Virus record (IMG/VR): IMGVR_UViG_3300030419_004857
Span: 1 to 64,000 of that record
Strand: one strand, 5' to 3'
Length of the DNA: 64,000 bases
DNA from: a virus
Part shown: piece by piece, positions 48,501 to 58,900 of the stretch
How positions within the stretch are numbered: position 1 is the first letter of the stretch
How the letters are laid out: every line of letters begins with the position of its first letter
Made by a program: the position numbers and the translations under genes
The notes under the pieces: generated by a model
Told to the model about the DNA's origin: nothing
Databases searched by the model: none
What the model saw: the letters and a program-made list of their open reading frames with translations, nothing else

Positions 48501-51313
48501 TACCGGCCATGTTAACCCCCGGTGAGTTCGTAGTTAATAGAAAATCTGCCCAAGCTAATATGGGGACTTTAAAAGCTATTAATGCTGGATATTATTCGGG
48601 TGGTGGCGAGGTGCAGTTGCAAATTCCACATCAAATGAGATACTTCGATTCCACTAAAGATCTTACGGAAAAATCTATTTCTTCATGGAATCCTGCCGAA
48701 CATATAAATAAACCCATGCTGGCTCTCTATAAGACACTTTCTGAAGCAAAACAAGGCATGAAAAGTGTTCCATTTTGGCTTAATGATCCCAAGGCGATGG
48801 ATTGGACTCCGGGGGATACACCTACTGAGGGCATTAATGCAATCATAGGTCATATGATGGGGACGGGTGGTCTGAAAAATCTGCCTTCTGAGGAGTTTAA
48901 ACACGCATATATGCAGTGGATAAAGGGGGGGATGCCCGGAAGCGAAAAAGGAGTAGAAGGTGTAATGCTCGGTGGAAATGATCCGAGTTGGTGGAATTAC
49001 AACAAAGAGAGCGGAGCGGTTTGGACGGATGTAAAAGGTCTGCAACGGGACATGCTCGGAGATTCGCATGCACTTTCTGGCAAATGGTTGGAAGCGAGTA
49101 AAGGATTTGGGGTTGGTACTACCCAAATAGTCTCAGGGAGCGTTTCCGGCGGCGTCGGGGGTCGTGGTCATGGTGGGGACACGACCACAGTGTCGACCCA
49201 CGTGATTCGCCGTCGTCCCGGCCAACAGATACCGGGATTGTGGGCGCAGATGAGACTAAATAATGGAGCCAAGATATTCAAGTTGAGCGAAATAGCAAAA
49301 TCAGGAATAAAAGCTGATATGCATAAGTATTCTGATGGTATCTGGAATATTGGCCCCAATATACAAGGACAAAGCACCCAATATACATCCTTGAAGAAGA
49401 GTACGGGTCTACACAACAGTGGCAGGCAGATGGAGGTTGATGGGCCTAATGGAACCTTAAGTCAGGTCTTCGACTGGGGCGCATTTTTAAAATCTTCTTC
49501 AGAAGGGAAAGCGTTTGTAGACAGATATCAACAGTTTGCGAATGATAAGGCAAACTATGTGGGAACCTTAGCGGCTAATTGGCTGGCTGGAAAAAAGGAA
49601 GAAGCCGTGGTGGCTGCTAGTGATCCCAAGTTAGCAAGGGAATTGATACAGGGTCTTTATACTCATATTGATCAGGCGGGGATTGGGAGGGACTTTTCGG
49701 GTCTTAGTGGTGAAATAGACATGGCGAATCTTCCAATTGGCGGCAGAAGGCAGCTAGGTGGGATTGGATCGAGCACATTGAGACTGCCCGATGTCTTAAG
49801 GTGGGCTTTTAACGATACGATATTTGGTGAGAGAGGCATTTTAGCCAAGATGATGCTAGATTCGGACTCGTGGATCAAAAAAGCAAAGAATGATCACGGC
49901 GTTGCCTCTGCCGCGCTTAAACAAATGTATAACCACGAAACTCCCCATCACTTTATTGGACACATATTTGATCAATATGGTTTTTCAGATATAGGAAAAA
50001 GTGTAGAAGAAAAAAGAGCTACAGATAAACAGGCGAAAAAGCAAGACTTTGACGATGCGACCGCAGCGCGAATATCCGATGCTAATATAGCAATCTATGG
50101 CGCTAATGAGGTGGGAAAGGCTTTCATTAAAAAAGCGTTTGGAGACTCAGCATTTAGAAGAATGAGACTGCCGGGTTACGCAAGAACGAACTTGGAACTC
50201 AATAACCGACAAGGAACATTACAGAGCGCACTTGCTAAGCGTGGATTTTGGAATAAGGGTAAACCGGCAGGAGGTGATGCGTCCCCAGCATGGTTCACAG
50301 GAGCCATATTCCCCACTATCATGAACTGGATTGACATTTTAGATAAGACCCAGCAACGTTGGGGAATAATTTCGGCTTCTGATGGTAAATCCTCTTTCGA
50401 ATGGGACGAAGCTAGGGTTTTGGCTAAGATAGAAGAAGAGCGTTTGGAAAATCCGAAGGCTGCTGGGGGTAAGGGTAGCATGTTTAGTGCGGTGAATGGC
50501 TTTATAAGAATGATCACGCCAAGCATGAGTCCATTCGATAAAAAACATCCATTTCAACAAGGGGGCATCTCAGGCAGTATGAAAACCGGTGGGGCGGCGG
50601 AAGAAGCATTTACTAGAGCCATTTTTAGCGGAGCCGCAGGATATTATCAAGCCGTTGCTGCCGCATCAGAAGCTTTGACAAAGACGGTTGACGAAACATA
50701 TCAGTTGACTCCAGAAGGATTAATGAAACAACAAAAGAAGAAGGCCGCGCCAACAAAACCGACTCGACCGAAAAATGTTCTTGGGATGGCTCAAGGAGGA
50801 GCGGTTAGCTCCGCGATGTTCGTTCCTCAAGGCACTGATACCGTTCCCGCCATGTTAACTCCCGGCGAATATGTAATAAGAAAATCCTCTGTGGATGCTT
50901 TGGGGGTTGAGTTCCTAGATTATCTGAATAACTCCAGTCAGAAATCTACCGGAAGAAAATATAGCAGGGGTGGTCAAGTTCAATATCTACAGGAGGGGGG
51001 TGAAAAGACTGCTGGAGGCGCCAAGCTTGATAGTAGTGCTTTTGATGCAAGTGTAAAACACTTTTCTACTATTGTAGACAAACTTAGTAACATAACTTTG
51101 GGCGGATCACTAACGGTTGATGGTACAGTTAATGTGAATGTTAATCTCAATGGTCATGAAGTTCTTGCGGAAGCCAAATCAGAACTTGGTCGAGCGGCTG
51201 GTGATAAGATCGATGGAGGAATCATTTCCATGCTAAAGGCTCACTTCCCTAAGATTCATCCGAAATTATCATACAGTAGTCCAGAAGGTCCGTCGCATCC
51301 GGGGCCACCATAG
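42587..51313 (+). CDS. tail tape measure protein, 2908 aa
   Basis: Residues about 85-300 match the phage minor tail / TP901-type domain (VTGKATSNLSDLTGEITKIA, TAIMMRQFGIA-like, GLDPRDVRYS). Four copies of a GTDTVPAMLTPGEF-type motif are centred near residues 466, 735, 1968 and 2750. Hydrophobic segments lie near 400-440 and 780-1050, and coiled coils near 1360-1700. About 0.15 nm per residue predicts a tail near 430 nm. Residues about 560-700 look like an inserted nuclease-type domain (see findings). Confidence 0.9.
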   Translation: MSSRFVLTAQLNLQAPDVRRVVREIRRDLSGITVDLRVKNVDKIRRDIDKATKSLKRMDKQTKASATGFAKLSKQMGQAIKNVIRYDIARSVITGFTMALRGGVQEAIKFEKELIKVAQVTGKATSNLSDLTGEITKIATKFGVSSSSLVKTSRVLAQTGMAANEVQKALKALALTTIAPTFDDISNTTETTIAMMRQFGIAAKDVQRELGRINAIAGQFAVESADIGVAIRRAGGAFKSAGGQLMELEALFTSVRATTRETAETIATGFRTIFTRMQRPKTIKFLRSMGIELQNLQGHFIGPYQAVQKLHYALKGLDPRDVRYSQIVEQLGGFRQVSKVIPMIQQFEMSQRALNVAMAGGGSLAKDAAKAQEGLGIQFTKVKEEFTALMRELAMSEGFKAMAKTVLALASALISLASALKPVIPLLTMLMVGKGLSMGVGFMGKGLGKMKGMARGGIVPGRGNGDTVPAMLEPGEFVLRKSAVNAIGAGRLAGINRYNRGGRVRMAAGGTFGPVQQFDSNSARSNIMRKKRRNYNKERGKVFKAGEHAFNPEDNISIPQYSKKSLNAASLLGTIKSEKAANIARTYLRGPFGQGRAYEQLLRGEHRTGARKYMTQAPGTGGTQPFDGMSRDGKFVEAKSVQRFDRHAIGDKALQQALKGSKKSQMGAMTQNKDTIGIWGMKVRAYQDNPKSSREVIKEQLGIWDANEKKRADAAAKKKALRKRGKGATGGVAVGTDTIPALLTPGEFVINRKSAKAFGYGNLGKLNKYAKGGVVGRQRFAGGGEAAGGGGFMKIMGLTMAIDMIVQMTTTMGGASEKTQEFANKLTSVITGMGVLLMAIQSEAAARMAGQVRGMNIPVVSSAMSGKGLGGRFGAGGGWAGGIIDKKAMKGHKIFGKSMSREAFDKGMEARKLAKADVMRAAGSPMKGTVMHTKAVADASKAGTEAFKKTSGAIMKTTKAMRDLALVMGMAGMAVEMYGDHIHEQGKKAIEAGNYEEGRMKMVKGGTAAGAGMGMAIGSILGPFGAAIGGLVGGLYGYWKSVKESAELIERVKFGEQLKHFKNALKAVTEGKASPMAAAASISAGVKALKDRFNTLANAADVDELQGEIKNAVPALQAYIDKVAENVTSFAQLENVVGKDTFRTFSQFSKIPVSKLRKQYTEQIALMQKSKTAQAKMLAVMEQQTRTMLMVRDVTNSFAALEAGLLTFDTALDNLSQSMNNSFTVSAGGSMAPAFKNLESIVDFAGFGKRVDALAGMMEPFSGGMAEQVKSAAVVMRDLPAILLEASNEIGVAGADAGTIIMDKLDQADVGGFLTDSMKRGLSAQIEAFTLGEGGGGKLADMIKKDLDGVIKRLTKGVLTSLKAFQKAAEFFDKANARLAKAFQLRNQIDQKILNTRIKLEKVEADHAARLRRARGQKADPTAQRDMFQRQQAVRAQAAGVAPGGGMNVQGLSQEFNLLKVRIQASNQQLAQQGLDPAQLAGTQNLLDSQKKLIEQNANLKKQFAATKDALVAFADTASRVAEIERSLAEEKKSREAKRGVVSEFTFGTDENRKQLAQSLNTTFAAAAAGTISYVDEKMRPAVGKILDRFKDVELPGLGGKTGGEVKKEMEIDYLESVFGPLTAAQKKQIFERTTAEEQLIKEMQKVQKDALDAQKALLQGLKDDRRQANQEITQLHENLVNGLERVLTEQNKRQMQRELGQEKSTKQSADKTLAVLTKLQADIGGAGVADLSTGQGMEQFRNMMPAMVKAQEAQAEQARIAASGVQAVYESARKDTSMTSTGFEDVFAPMGRGAGMGIDWDMKDLSHAQDLMESYIRDNVKDQEIADAMIMDGKNKMAEAFKAGMDIDDAGVVLEGVFASVAKGQMDQHQKTIDAAHQLAKAQNLTTVQFNNLVTHASQFSTVLKNIPSGANIKDLSDASQTAAGNIQQLDTNIQGANARLGQLGQPGVGGRVQTLAVGGVAFSPKGTDTVPAMLTPGEFVVNRKSAQANMGTLKAINAGYYSGGGEVQLQIPHQMRYFDSTKDLTEKSISSWNPAEHINKPMLALYKTLSEAKQGMKSVPFWLNDPKAMDWTPGDTPTEGINAIIGHMMGTGGLKNLPSEEFKHAYMQWIKGGMPGSEKGVEGVMLGGNDPSWWNYNKESGAVWTDVKGLQRDMLGDSHALSGKWLEASKGFGVGTTQIVSGSVSGGVGGRGHGGDTTTVSTHVIRRRPGQQIPGLWAQMRLNNGAKIFKLSEIAKSGIKADMHKYSDGIWNIGPNIQGQSTQYTSLKKSTGLHNSGRQMEVDGPNGTLSQVFDWGAFLKSSSEGKAFVDRYQQFANDKANYVGTLAANWLAGKKEEAVVAASDPKLARELIQGLYTHIDQAGIGRDFSGLSGEIDMANLPIGGRRQLGGIGSSTLRLPDVLRWAFNDTIFGERGILAKMMLDSDSWIKKAKNDHGVASAALKQMYNHETPHHFIGHIFDQYGFSDIGKSVEEKRATDKQAKKQDFDDATAARISDANIAIYGANEVGKAFIKKAFGDSAFRRMRLPGYARTNLELNNRQGTLQSALAKRGFWNKGKPAGGDASPAWFTGAIFPTIMNWIDILDKTQQRWGIISASDGKSSFEWDEARVLAKIEEERLENPKAAGGKGSMFSAVNGFIRMITPSMSPFDKKHPFQQGGISGSMKTGGAAEEAFTRAIFSGAAGYYQAVAAASEALTKTVDETYQLTPEGLMKQQKKKAAPTKPTRPKNVLGMAQGGAVSSAMFVPQGTDTVPAMLTPGEYVIRKSSVDALGVEFLDYLNNSSQKSTGRKYSRGGQVQYLQEGGEKTAGGAKLDSSAFDASVKHFSTIVDKLSNITLGGSLTVDGTVNVNVNLNGHEVLAEAKSELGRAAGDKIDGGIISMLKAHFPKIHPKLSYSSPEGPSHPGPP

Positions 51314-51325
51314 TAGGAATAGGAT

Positions 51326-54013
51326 ATGGCTACAATTAATAACAATATAGGATTTTCAATGCTAGCGGGCGTGGAACACGTCGGCACTAAAAGCATTGCG
51401 CCTAGTGGTTTCAATCAAGAGTATGGCTATTGGAGAGGTAATAAACACAGGACGGTGATTGAAAATAAATTCAATCAATTGTATATGGCTTTTGAGGGTA
51501 GTGGAGTAACTGGGGGCGCAACCTACCCACTAACTTGGAACAATGCAGGAGAAACTGTTCCAATATTCACCACCGCAGGCACGGCATATAATTCCAGCGT
51601 AAACAAGGCTGGAAGCCTATCAGCCACGATGGGTAATAATGCTATACAGGAAAGGTCTGTTTTTCTTGGCAAACACCCCTTTATGATTGCTAGCGGTATA
51701 ACTACCGAACCATATTTTTCTGCATACGCTAAAGTCTTGCCCAGTGGTAATATGGCCGATACGGTTATAATGGGGCAACATAATGCAGACCCCGCACAAT
51801 TTATTTTAGGCTGCGATGGTGACGGTAAATTTTATGTCCGATCTGATGGCGTGGTTTCCGGCGTAAATATTCCATACTATGCCAAGAGTTCTAAAAACTT
51901 CGCAGACTACGATTATCCTGTACATATTGTAGGTACGTATGCTTCTGGCGATGGGTTTTTAAAACTTTATGTAAATGGCGATTTCGAAAGTCAATCAGCG
52001 TCATTTACCAGAGACATAACTGACAACAGTGACACATGGGTCTATATTGGTAAAAGACAATTTGCATTTGATCAAAGGCCATTTACCGGATGGTATGATG
52101 AATTGGGTGTTGGTAATGTTAGCATGAAAGAGTCTGATGTCAAGGACTTATATTACAGCACATTTGGTTTAAGTAGATTTATTCGAGACGAAATAAGAGA
52201 AGACGGCGATGCAAGTTCAGGAACTATAAGTAAGTGTGGTTGCACAACTCTTCCAACAAGTGTTCAAGCAGAAATTACTGGAATAACTTTACCGGACGGT
52301 GGAACCGACAAGGGCGCGGTGGGAGAAAAAATTACGCTAACATACGATGCTGCCGCCACTTATACCGACTCTGCCGGTCCTACTACCTACACCGGTATAT
52401 GGGATTCTGGAACTACATCTCTATCTTGTGGGGGCACAGTTAGATTAAGATTGTACTGTGGGGCAAGTAGTAATTTTTATATGGCTCATGATTTTTCTTT
52501 TATGAGCGCCGGTGAAGAGCAGAGATCCAGTCAGGTTTGTAGTCCACTTAATATTGCTTTCGCTCTTGCTGGAGTAACTTCTGGAGGCGGGGGGTGCTGT
52601 AGTGATGACGCCGCTGCTGAAATTGCAGTAACTGTTACCGGAAGCCCAACCCCCCAATCTTTTTCGGGTGCGGATTTTGGCGCTGGCTTTTTGGCAACTG
52701 ATGAGACCTATATTCATTTTGTTGTAGAATCTGGCGTCTTGAGTAGTGACAGAGGAAAATCTAACCGTAATCAAGCTATGGGAAAAACCCTTGGTGGGGC
52801 TTATGACAAAACCCTTTGGGGAACTGTCGCTGAACATGCGATCTCATCCCAGATCACCTTCGATCTAGAACCATCCTACGGAAATTTCCACCAGCTAACA
52901 GACATTTCTGTAGAGGTTTTGGCTGAGCATTTAACCAACCATCCCAGCGGTGCAAAACTATCTGTTTCCATAGACAAAAAAAGTGCTGGCCCCAATGAAT
53001 TAAATTGGTATCCTTTGGGGGTAATGGTTCCGTCTGGCTCTCTTCAAAAGCTAACCTTTACTAAGGATTTAGACGAAACTGTATATCGTTTAGATAGTCG
53101 AAGTTTTAAAGAAGAGTTTGATGATCACCAATTAAAACTAACAGTTTATTATCCTCAATCTGACGAGCCTTACGACGGTGAGTTCAAAATTTATTCCACG
53201 AGGGTAAACTACGGGAGCTTCTCGCGGATAGATACTGCTGTTTCGACTGAACCTACACTTTTCACTAAAGGAGGTTCGCTTGTAAGTGCTAGCGGCAATA
53301 TGCCACTGTTTGTAAACGCAGATATAGCCGCAGGAAGTTTAGAGCTATTTATGGATGCCACGCTACCTCAGTTGCTTGGCGGGTCTGTAATGTCGGCTGA
53401 TGCTAGTGTAATTACGAATAAAGATATTTCGTTATTTACTCAAGGAGGAATGATAACTCTTGAGACCCCAATGTATATCTTGGGTTCAACCGAGGGGAAA
53501 ACTGGCTTTGTGGAAGCTTTTGGTTCGATAGGTCTAGAGACCAAGGGTGGCAGACACGTATTTCCTCACGCTCAAGCAACAACATCTCTGTTCATTAAAG
53601 ACGTTGTTTCGGGAAGTGGTTTGGTCTCTGATAGCATGAACCTATTCTTGAAGCCCGCGCCTTCAATATTGACAAGCGGGACTATGAACATGTCTGTAAG
53701 GGGCGATTTCAATAAGACTATACCACTGTTCCTAAAGGGGGCTGAAGCCTCTACAGCAACAGCCACCCTAATACTAGAGGGGCCAGAACAGATCTCAACC
53801 AGCGGAACAATGAATTTATTTATCAAGCAAGCAGACCCTCTTTTCCTAAGCACTTCTCAGTTGTCTTCTAACGCGGGGGTTCTGACCAACAATAATACTT
53901 CTCTACATATTTCCGGTCTTGGGTTCCCCAGCGGAACCATCCCATTGTCAATGCCAAATACTATTGGTAAACCGAACAATTCAATAACGTTAAACATAGA
54001 GGGCTATGAATAA
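51326..54013 (+). CDS. tail-tip protein with a LamG-like domain, 895 aa
   Basis: N-terminal 290 residues include AYAKVLPSGNMADTVIMGQ, VHIVGTYASGDGFLKLYVNG and WYDELGVGNVSMKESDVKDL, the pattern of LamG/concanavalin-like jelly rolls that bind sugars or proteins. After that come a Cys-containing region and short repeats (LFIKDVVSGSG, LFLKPAPSIL, LFLKGAEAS) in the last third. It directly follows the tape measure, where distal tail proteins lie. The start has TAGGA upstream. Confidence 0.65.
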   Translation: MATINNNIGFSMLAGVEHVGTKSIAPSGFNQEYGYWRGNKHRTVIENKFNQLYMAFEGSGVTGGATYPLTWNNAGETVPIFTTAGTAYNSSVNKAGSLSATMGNNAIQERSVFLGKHPFMIASGITTEPYFSAYAKVLPSGNMADTVIMGQHNADPAQFILGCDGDGKFYVRSDGVVSGVNIPYYAKSSKNFADYDYPVHIVGTYASGDGFLKLYVNGDFESQSASFTRDITDNSDTWVYIGKRQFAFDQRPFTGWYDELGVGNVSMKESDVKDLYYSTFGLSRFIRDEIREDGDASSGTISKCGCTTLPTSVQAEITGITLPDGGTDKGAVGEKITLTYDAAATYTDSAGPTTYTGIWDSGTTSLSCGGTVRLRLYCGASSNFYMAHDFSFMSAGEEQRSSQVCSPLNIAFALAGVTSGGGGCCSDDAAAEIAVTVTGSPTPQSFSGADFGAGFLATDETYIHFVVESGVLSSDRGKSNRNQAMGKTLGGAYDKTLWGTVAEHAISSQITFDLEPSYGNFHQLTDISVEVLAEHLTNHPSGAKLSVSIDKKSAGPNELNWYPLGVMVPSGSLQKLTFTKDLDETVYRLDSRSFKEEFDDHQLKLTVYYPQSDEPYDGEFKIYSTRVNYGSFSRIDTAVSTEPTLFTKGGSLVSASGNMPLFVNADIAAGSLELFMDATLPQLLGGSVMSADASVITNKDISLFTQGGMITLETPMYILGSTEGKTGFVEAFGSIGLETKGGRHVFPHAQATTSLFIKDVVSGSGLVSDSMNLFLKPAPSILTSGTMNMSVRGDFNKTIPLFLKGAEASTATATLILEGPEQISTSGTMNLFIKQADPLFLSTSQLSSNAGVLTNNNTSLHISGLGFPSGTIPLSMPNTIGKPNNSITLNIEGYE

Positions 54014-55974
54014 TGTCAGTTTCATTTCACCCCAATGCAGCAGCCGGTGCTTCGTATTTAATACCAACCCCCTTTGTCAGTGTGGGTAAAACTTTTGACA
54101 AGTCTGGTTCTGGAGAAATTTTAGGGGTAAGATATGCTATCACCTTAACCGGAACTCTTATTTACGATAGAGGATCACCCAACTCATCTGGGGGTTTCTC
54201 TTCCTCGGACGCTACCGAAACCATTGCGGCTGATGCAGAATATGCATCCATACAAGCTAAACAAAAAGCGATAATGAATTTGTTTAGTAAGAAAAACGAA
54301 GGTGGATTGTTACATGTGGATAATCCAAAGGCTGGCGCTGTCGGTTTTAAATGTTATCCCAGAATTATATCTGTTGATATGCCGACTCATGATCCGGGTA
54401 GGCCCACCATGGCGGCATATACTATAGTTTTAGAGGCGGATAAATTAATTGGCCCAACAGGCGTATTAAATGATGAGGATGATTGGGAAAGATTAAATAA
54501 GTGGCTAGTTTCTTCGGCAAGTGAAAGTTGGACTATAAATGAGAATGAGGGCGGAAAAGCTATCACTATGGCTTCTGGCCCTATCACCAAAGTGGAAAAA
54601 ACCTACACTCTTACCAGAAATATTAGCGCTACCGGCAAAGGCAAATTTGATACTAGTACAGCAGCGGCAGATGGGCTTAAGGGTGATGACTTTAGTACTA
54701 AATACGTGGAAGATGTGGTTACTTCCTCTGGAGGAGCAGAACCAACATACACAACAGTCGCAAAAGATGGGCAGGCTTGGCAACAAGCTAGAGGCTTTGT
54801 CTATGACATTCTGAAGTATGGAAATGTCTTTTTGGTAGGGGAGCAAGCTAACAGTACCAATACCATGGATGCTAATGGTATTAATTTACCTGACGGATAC
54901 GATGGGTACAACTATGTAAGAAGTGAAACGGTGGACGAGCTTGGCGGCACTTTTAGTGCTACCGAAAGTTGGATATTGCTTCCAGATGGTCATAATAAAG
55001 TAACTGAAACTGTTGAAAGTTCTCTTAGTCAATCTCAAGATACCGGAATAATAAAGGTGTCAATAAATGGCACAATACAAGGAGTGGGAACTCAAAATAA
55101 GGATGCTACTTTACCCGGCACTGAGGCTGCGGATACCACTGTAGATTTTGATGACAAGTATGCCAACGCCACAGCTAGACTAACCGGAATAGAAGGTAAG
55201 TTATACCTGACGGCTCAGGATTTATTACGGGATAATGCTGCGTATAGTAGCACGGTTCTTAACCCAACCCCATTATCTAAAACCGTTGGCAGGAATCCCT
55301 ATACAGGGACTATCACATATAGTTTAGAGTTTGACAATAGGCCCACATTTGCTATACCGGGTGTCAGAAGTGAAACCATTACAGTCAATGACACATATCC
55401 GGGCTATGTAGCAGCCACTACTCAGGTTATAGGCAGGGCTTTAGGTCCGGTTCTACAAAGTATAGGAACTCAAACTGTGTGGGAGCGCTCTCTTAGTATA
55501 TCATGCGTTGTAGACACTTCCGGTGGTTATTGTACGGGGCTAACAGATGATACTGGGGCGGCAGTGACCCAACCTACCAATCAGACTGATTGCGAGGCCG
55601 ATCCCGGTGGAACAGGAACTGCTGGTACTTGGTCTCCGGGTGGGAATAATGCATTGGGGAATCCAGAGGTTGATTTTTATGCTTCTTCTATGGCGGCTAA
55701 GCCCAGTCATGTACAAACCCAAAGAGAGGCGATAATAAAAATTATTGATCAATTCAATCCCGCTAAGGCGGGGACGCATGATGGCACACCCACTGGCACT
55801 CCTCTCATAAATGTGTTTTTTACAAAGTCGCCTTCAGAAACATGGAATCCTAGAACTGGAGCTTGGACATTTGATGTTTCGTGGACTTATGAGCCATATC
55901 TAACGTATCAATTCATACCTCTCGGTACTCCCCAAACTAATTCGGCAGCACCATATCCGAAGACGATTATTTAA
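54013..55974 (+). CDS. tail-tip structural protein, 653 aa
   Basis: Starts MSVSFHPNAAAGASYLIPTP; the first 160 residues (VRYAITLTGTLIY, HVDNPKAGAVGFKCYPRIIS) look like a distal tail or baseplate beta domain, and the end has GAWTFDVSWTYEPYLTYQF. The ATG overlaps the previous stop. It is probably a component of the tip complex connecting tube to hub. Confidence 0.55.
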   Translation: MSVSFHPNAAAGASYLIPTPFVSVGKTFDKSGSGEILGVRYAITLTGTLIYDRGSPNSSGGFSSSDATETIAADAEYASIQAKQKAIMNLFSKKNEGGLLHVDNPKAGAVGFKCYPRIISVDMPTHDPGRPTMAAYTIVLEADKLIGPTGVLNDEDDWERLNKWLVSSASESWTINENEGGKAITMASGPITKVEKTYTLTRNISATGKGKFDTSTAAADGLKGDDFSTKYVEDVVTSSGGAEPTYTTVAKDGQAWQQARGFVYDILKYGNVFLVGEQANSTNTMDANGINLPDGYDGYNYVRSETVDELGGTFSATESWILLPDGHNKVTETVESSLSQSQDTGIIKVSINGTIQGVGTQNKDATLPGTEAADTTVDFDDKYANATARLTGIEGKLYLTAQDLLRDNAAYSSTVLNPTPLSKTVGRNPYTGTITYSLEFDNRPTFAIPGVRSETITVNDTYPGYVAATTQVIGRALGPVLQSIGTQTVWERSLSISCVVDTSGGYCTGLTDDTGAAVTQPTNQTDCEADPGGTGTAGTWSPGGNNALGNPEVDFYASSMAAKPSHVQTQREAIIKIIDQFNPAKAGTHDGTPTGTPLINVFFTKSPSETWNPRTGAWTFDVSWTYEPYLTYQFIPLGTPQTNSAAPYPKTII

Positions 55975-55984
55975 GGAATAAACT

Positions 55985-58900
55985 ATGGCACACGGTGAAG
56001 AACTTATTACATCGCCAGTTGTTCAACAGAGCTTCTTTGGGGCTTCGATTACTAATTTTTCCGTCAACATCGGATTTAATAGTAACTCTTCTAGCCTTAA
56101 TCTTTCCTTGGTGGAAGATAATAAATTTAAAGAAGGGAAAATTCCCAATATAAATAATGGTGTTGCGAGAGGAAGCTCGGTCTGGGAGGGGTATCATCCT
56201 TGGGATCATTCTGCTCACCCCGTAACGACTATGGGTGATTGTCGTGAGCTTCAAATCGGCGCTGCGCGCCCGTTGGCTGATTATGGAGACTTCTTTTGTC
56301 CTCCCACACCCGGAGAACCTGCGTATTTTAAATATTATGACGGTGTTGGAAGCTTGGTTTTTTCCTATAACGGAATTGTAAATCGATACGAAAGAAGTCA
56401 GGGTGGCAGTGGAACTACTTATAGTGTCAGTATCTCAGATCCACGAATGATACTAGAAGGTTCCCAGCTTATTTTTGACAAGTATATGGGAACTACCGCA
56501 CCGGCAGATGCCTCTCACAGCTTAGTGACTTCTCCTTTTGCCAGAACATATACCAACGGCTGGTTGGGGTATTATAATTTAATTAACGTATTTGGATATT
56601 ATGAAGGCGTTCAATACGGAGCGGCATTGAAGACTGACGCGGGGATGCCTTGGTTAAAAGTTTTGGATGCTATGAACATTATGCTTACATCTAATTCTAT
56701 ACCGGGGACGACGGTGGCTCCCTATATGCCTAATGAACCGTATGGCGGGCCTTTATATTACTTACCTAAGAGCGCTCCCGGTGCTCCAATATCTACTTCT
56801 CCAGTTAATGCCCATAGGTATAAAGTAGATGTAATGGATCTAGCTTTATTAAGCGGAACGCGCAACCCGACGACTCCCACAAACAAAGGGGGTATAATTC
56901 CAGATGATTTTAGAATCTCTGGAACAAGCATGAGCATAATGAGTTTTATACAACAGGTTTGTGACACAGGTGCAGCAGACTTCTTTGTTGAATTACAAGA
57001 AGATGGACCTATTTCAGAATATGACAATGCTGGAAATTTGATTGCTACTCATTCAAGTCCCTTCGCCGGGGTTATAAAAGTAAGAGTGATACCAAGGAAT
57101 CGTCCTGTAGTACTAGGAAAAATTAGAGCAGAAATCAACAGGGCTACTACCCTCCCCGACCCCACCACCGGATTAAGCACCTCCACGGGTCCGTGGGCCA
57201 ATAGAGTTGTCTCCTCTAGTCTAGGTTACGAATTTACTGATCCTGAAGTTGGCACTATGATGATTGGTGCTCCTAGAACAAGAGTTATTGGGGTTACTCC
57301 TTTAGGGGCTGCTAAACTTAGATCTGAATATGCTGTTGGGGCTGATGTTCTTGTAGAAGTATATCCAGATGGCGAATTCGACGGCGTTAAGATGAATGGT
57401 TATCCAACTGATTTGTCAACATTAGAAGCATTGAAGCCTCAAGATCCTCAATTCCCCAGTACTTCACCAACAGAAGTTACAAGAAACGACAACTATCTTA
57501 ATTGGTTCTGGGGTTTGCATGGAAATAACCTCGACAAATCAGTAAGGCAATTAAATTCTGTTGAAGAAGGACAAGACGGAATGATAGACATGTTTCCTTG
57601 CTGGGGTTTTCACACTGTGACCCCCGTAGGAACTTCTCATGGCGCGGTTGTTTCAGTAGAAAGCAAGGGAATGCCCATACTAGGGCGATTTCATGATGAC
57701 AGTCCGTATAGAGATTTTGATAAAAGATATGGAATTTTTTCTAGTCATGAAGATCATGGCGTGCTGGAATGGGTAAAGGGTGGAGATAAGGCGACTGGAA
57801 CTGTGGCCGATGCAAGATGTTTAGGTGGCCCACTTGGTAAATACAACGCTTCTTGTCCAGCAAGTCGTAATGTTTCAGTTCCAAGCGCAACTTATAATGT
57901 TCCAAGATTTCGTACACAATCTGATTCAAATATTGCGTGTAGTTCAACCTCTCAAACTGCTGCGTGTAAAGCTATAGATCTTAGTAGTCCTTTTAAGTCT
58001 CCGGTAAGTGCTACTATTCCTATTGACTTGGGGATGATCGGTTATGGTGGTGGTCCCACTGGAATCAATGGAGATTTTAGTAATTATTATTATGCGACTG
58101 TTACAGAATTAAGACATGCCATTCAGGGAAAAGAAGACTGGTTAAAATATATGAGAGATTATCAGCCATTTTTGCCGTGTTATATGGGCTGGAATGGTTA
58201 TTGTCCTATACAAAATATGAATGGTCCGGCGACGGGTAGGGCGATTGCAGGTACTATAGGTCAGGGGCTGAATGTTGGAGCAAACGGTCAACAGCAGAAC
58301 CAAGCCGGTCGTCGTGCTGATGGTAGAAATTCTGAAGACACTTCGGTCGGGGCAATGCAAGCGGCTCAGGCTAGGCAAAAAAAGGCTGTAGCTGCTATAA
58401 TGGCGGAACAGCAAAATCACGCTTTTAAACAGATTAGTAATATAGCTAATAATTATTATGGTAAAAAATACTTAGTTCCTCTACCATATGCTGGACAGTT
58501 TGATGTCTTTGGCGATATGGATAATTGGATTAAAAGAATAGATGCAGCATCTATGCAGTTTGAATTGAGATGGGATATTAGCAATGCTGGCTGGGCTGGA
58601 GAGATAAAGATTGCAGATCCAGATCCCGTCACCGGAAATGCCAATCCAGAAGAGGGAAAAAGATATCCTCATAATGTCAATTTTTATGATGAAGATGGAA
58701 AGCTCGGTGCTTTTGTGGCATTTCCCACTAAGGAGAAGATGAGGGGTTCTAAGCAGATGGCCTTTTTAGATTTTGGATCGATTTCTCCAGACGACATACA
58801 TAGCACACCCTTGGCTAATAATAGTATGGGGGGAGATTCAGAAGGAAAAACTTATGTAAAGGCTAATGTGGATACTAAGACTTATTGGATGTTAGATGCT

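Noticed and set aside
43094-51000. Many minus-strand frames of 60-150 codons within the tape measure and other structural genes
   Set aside because: They are antisense shadows of strongly coding plus-strand genes, without ribosome sites or promoters.
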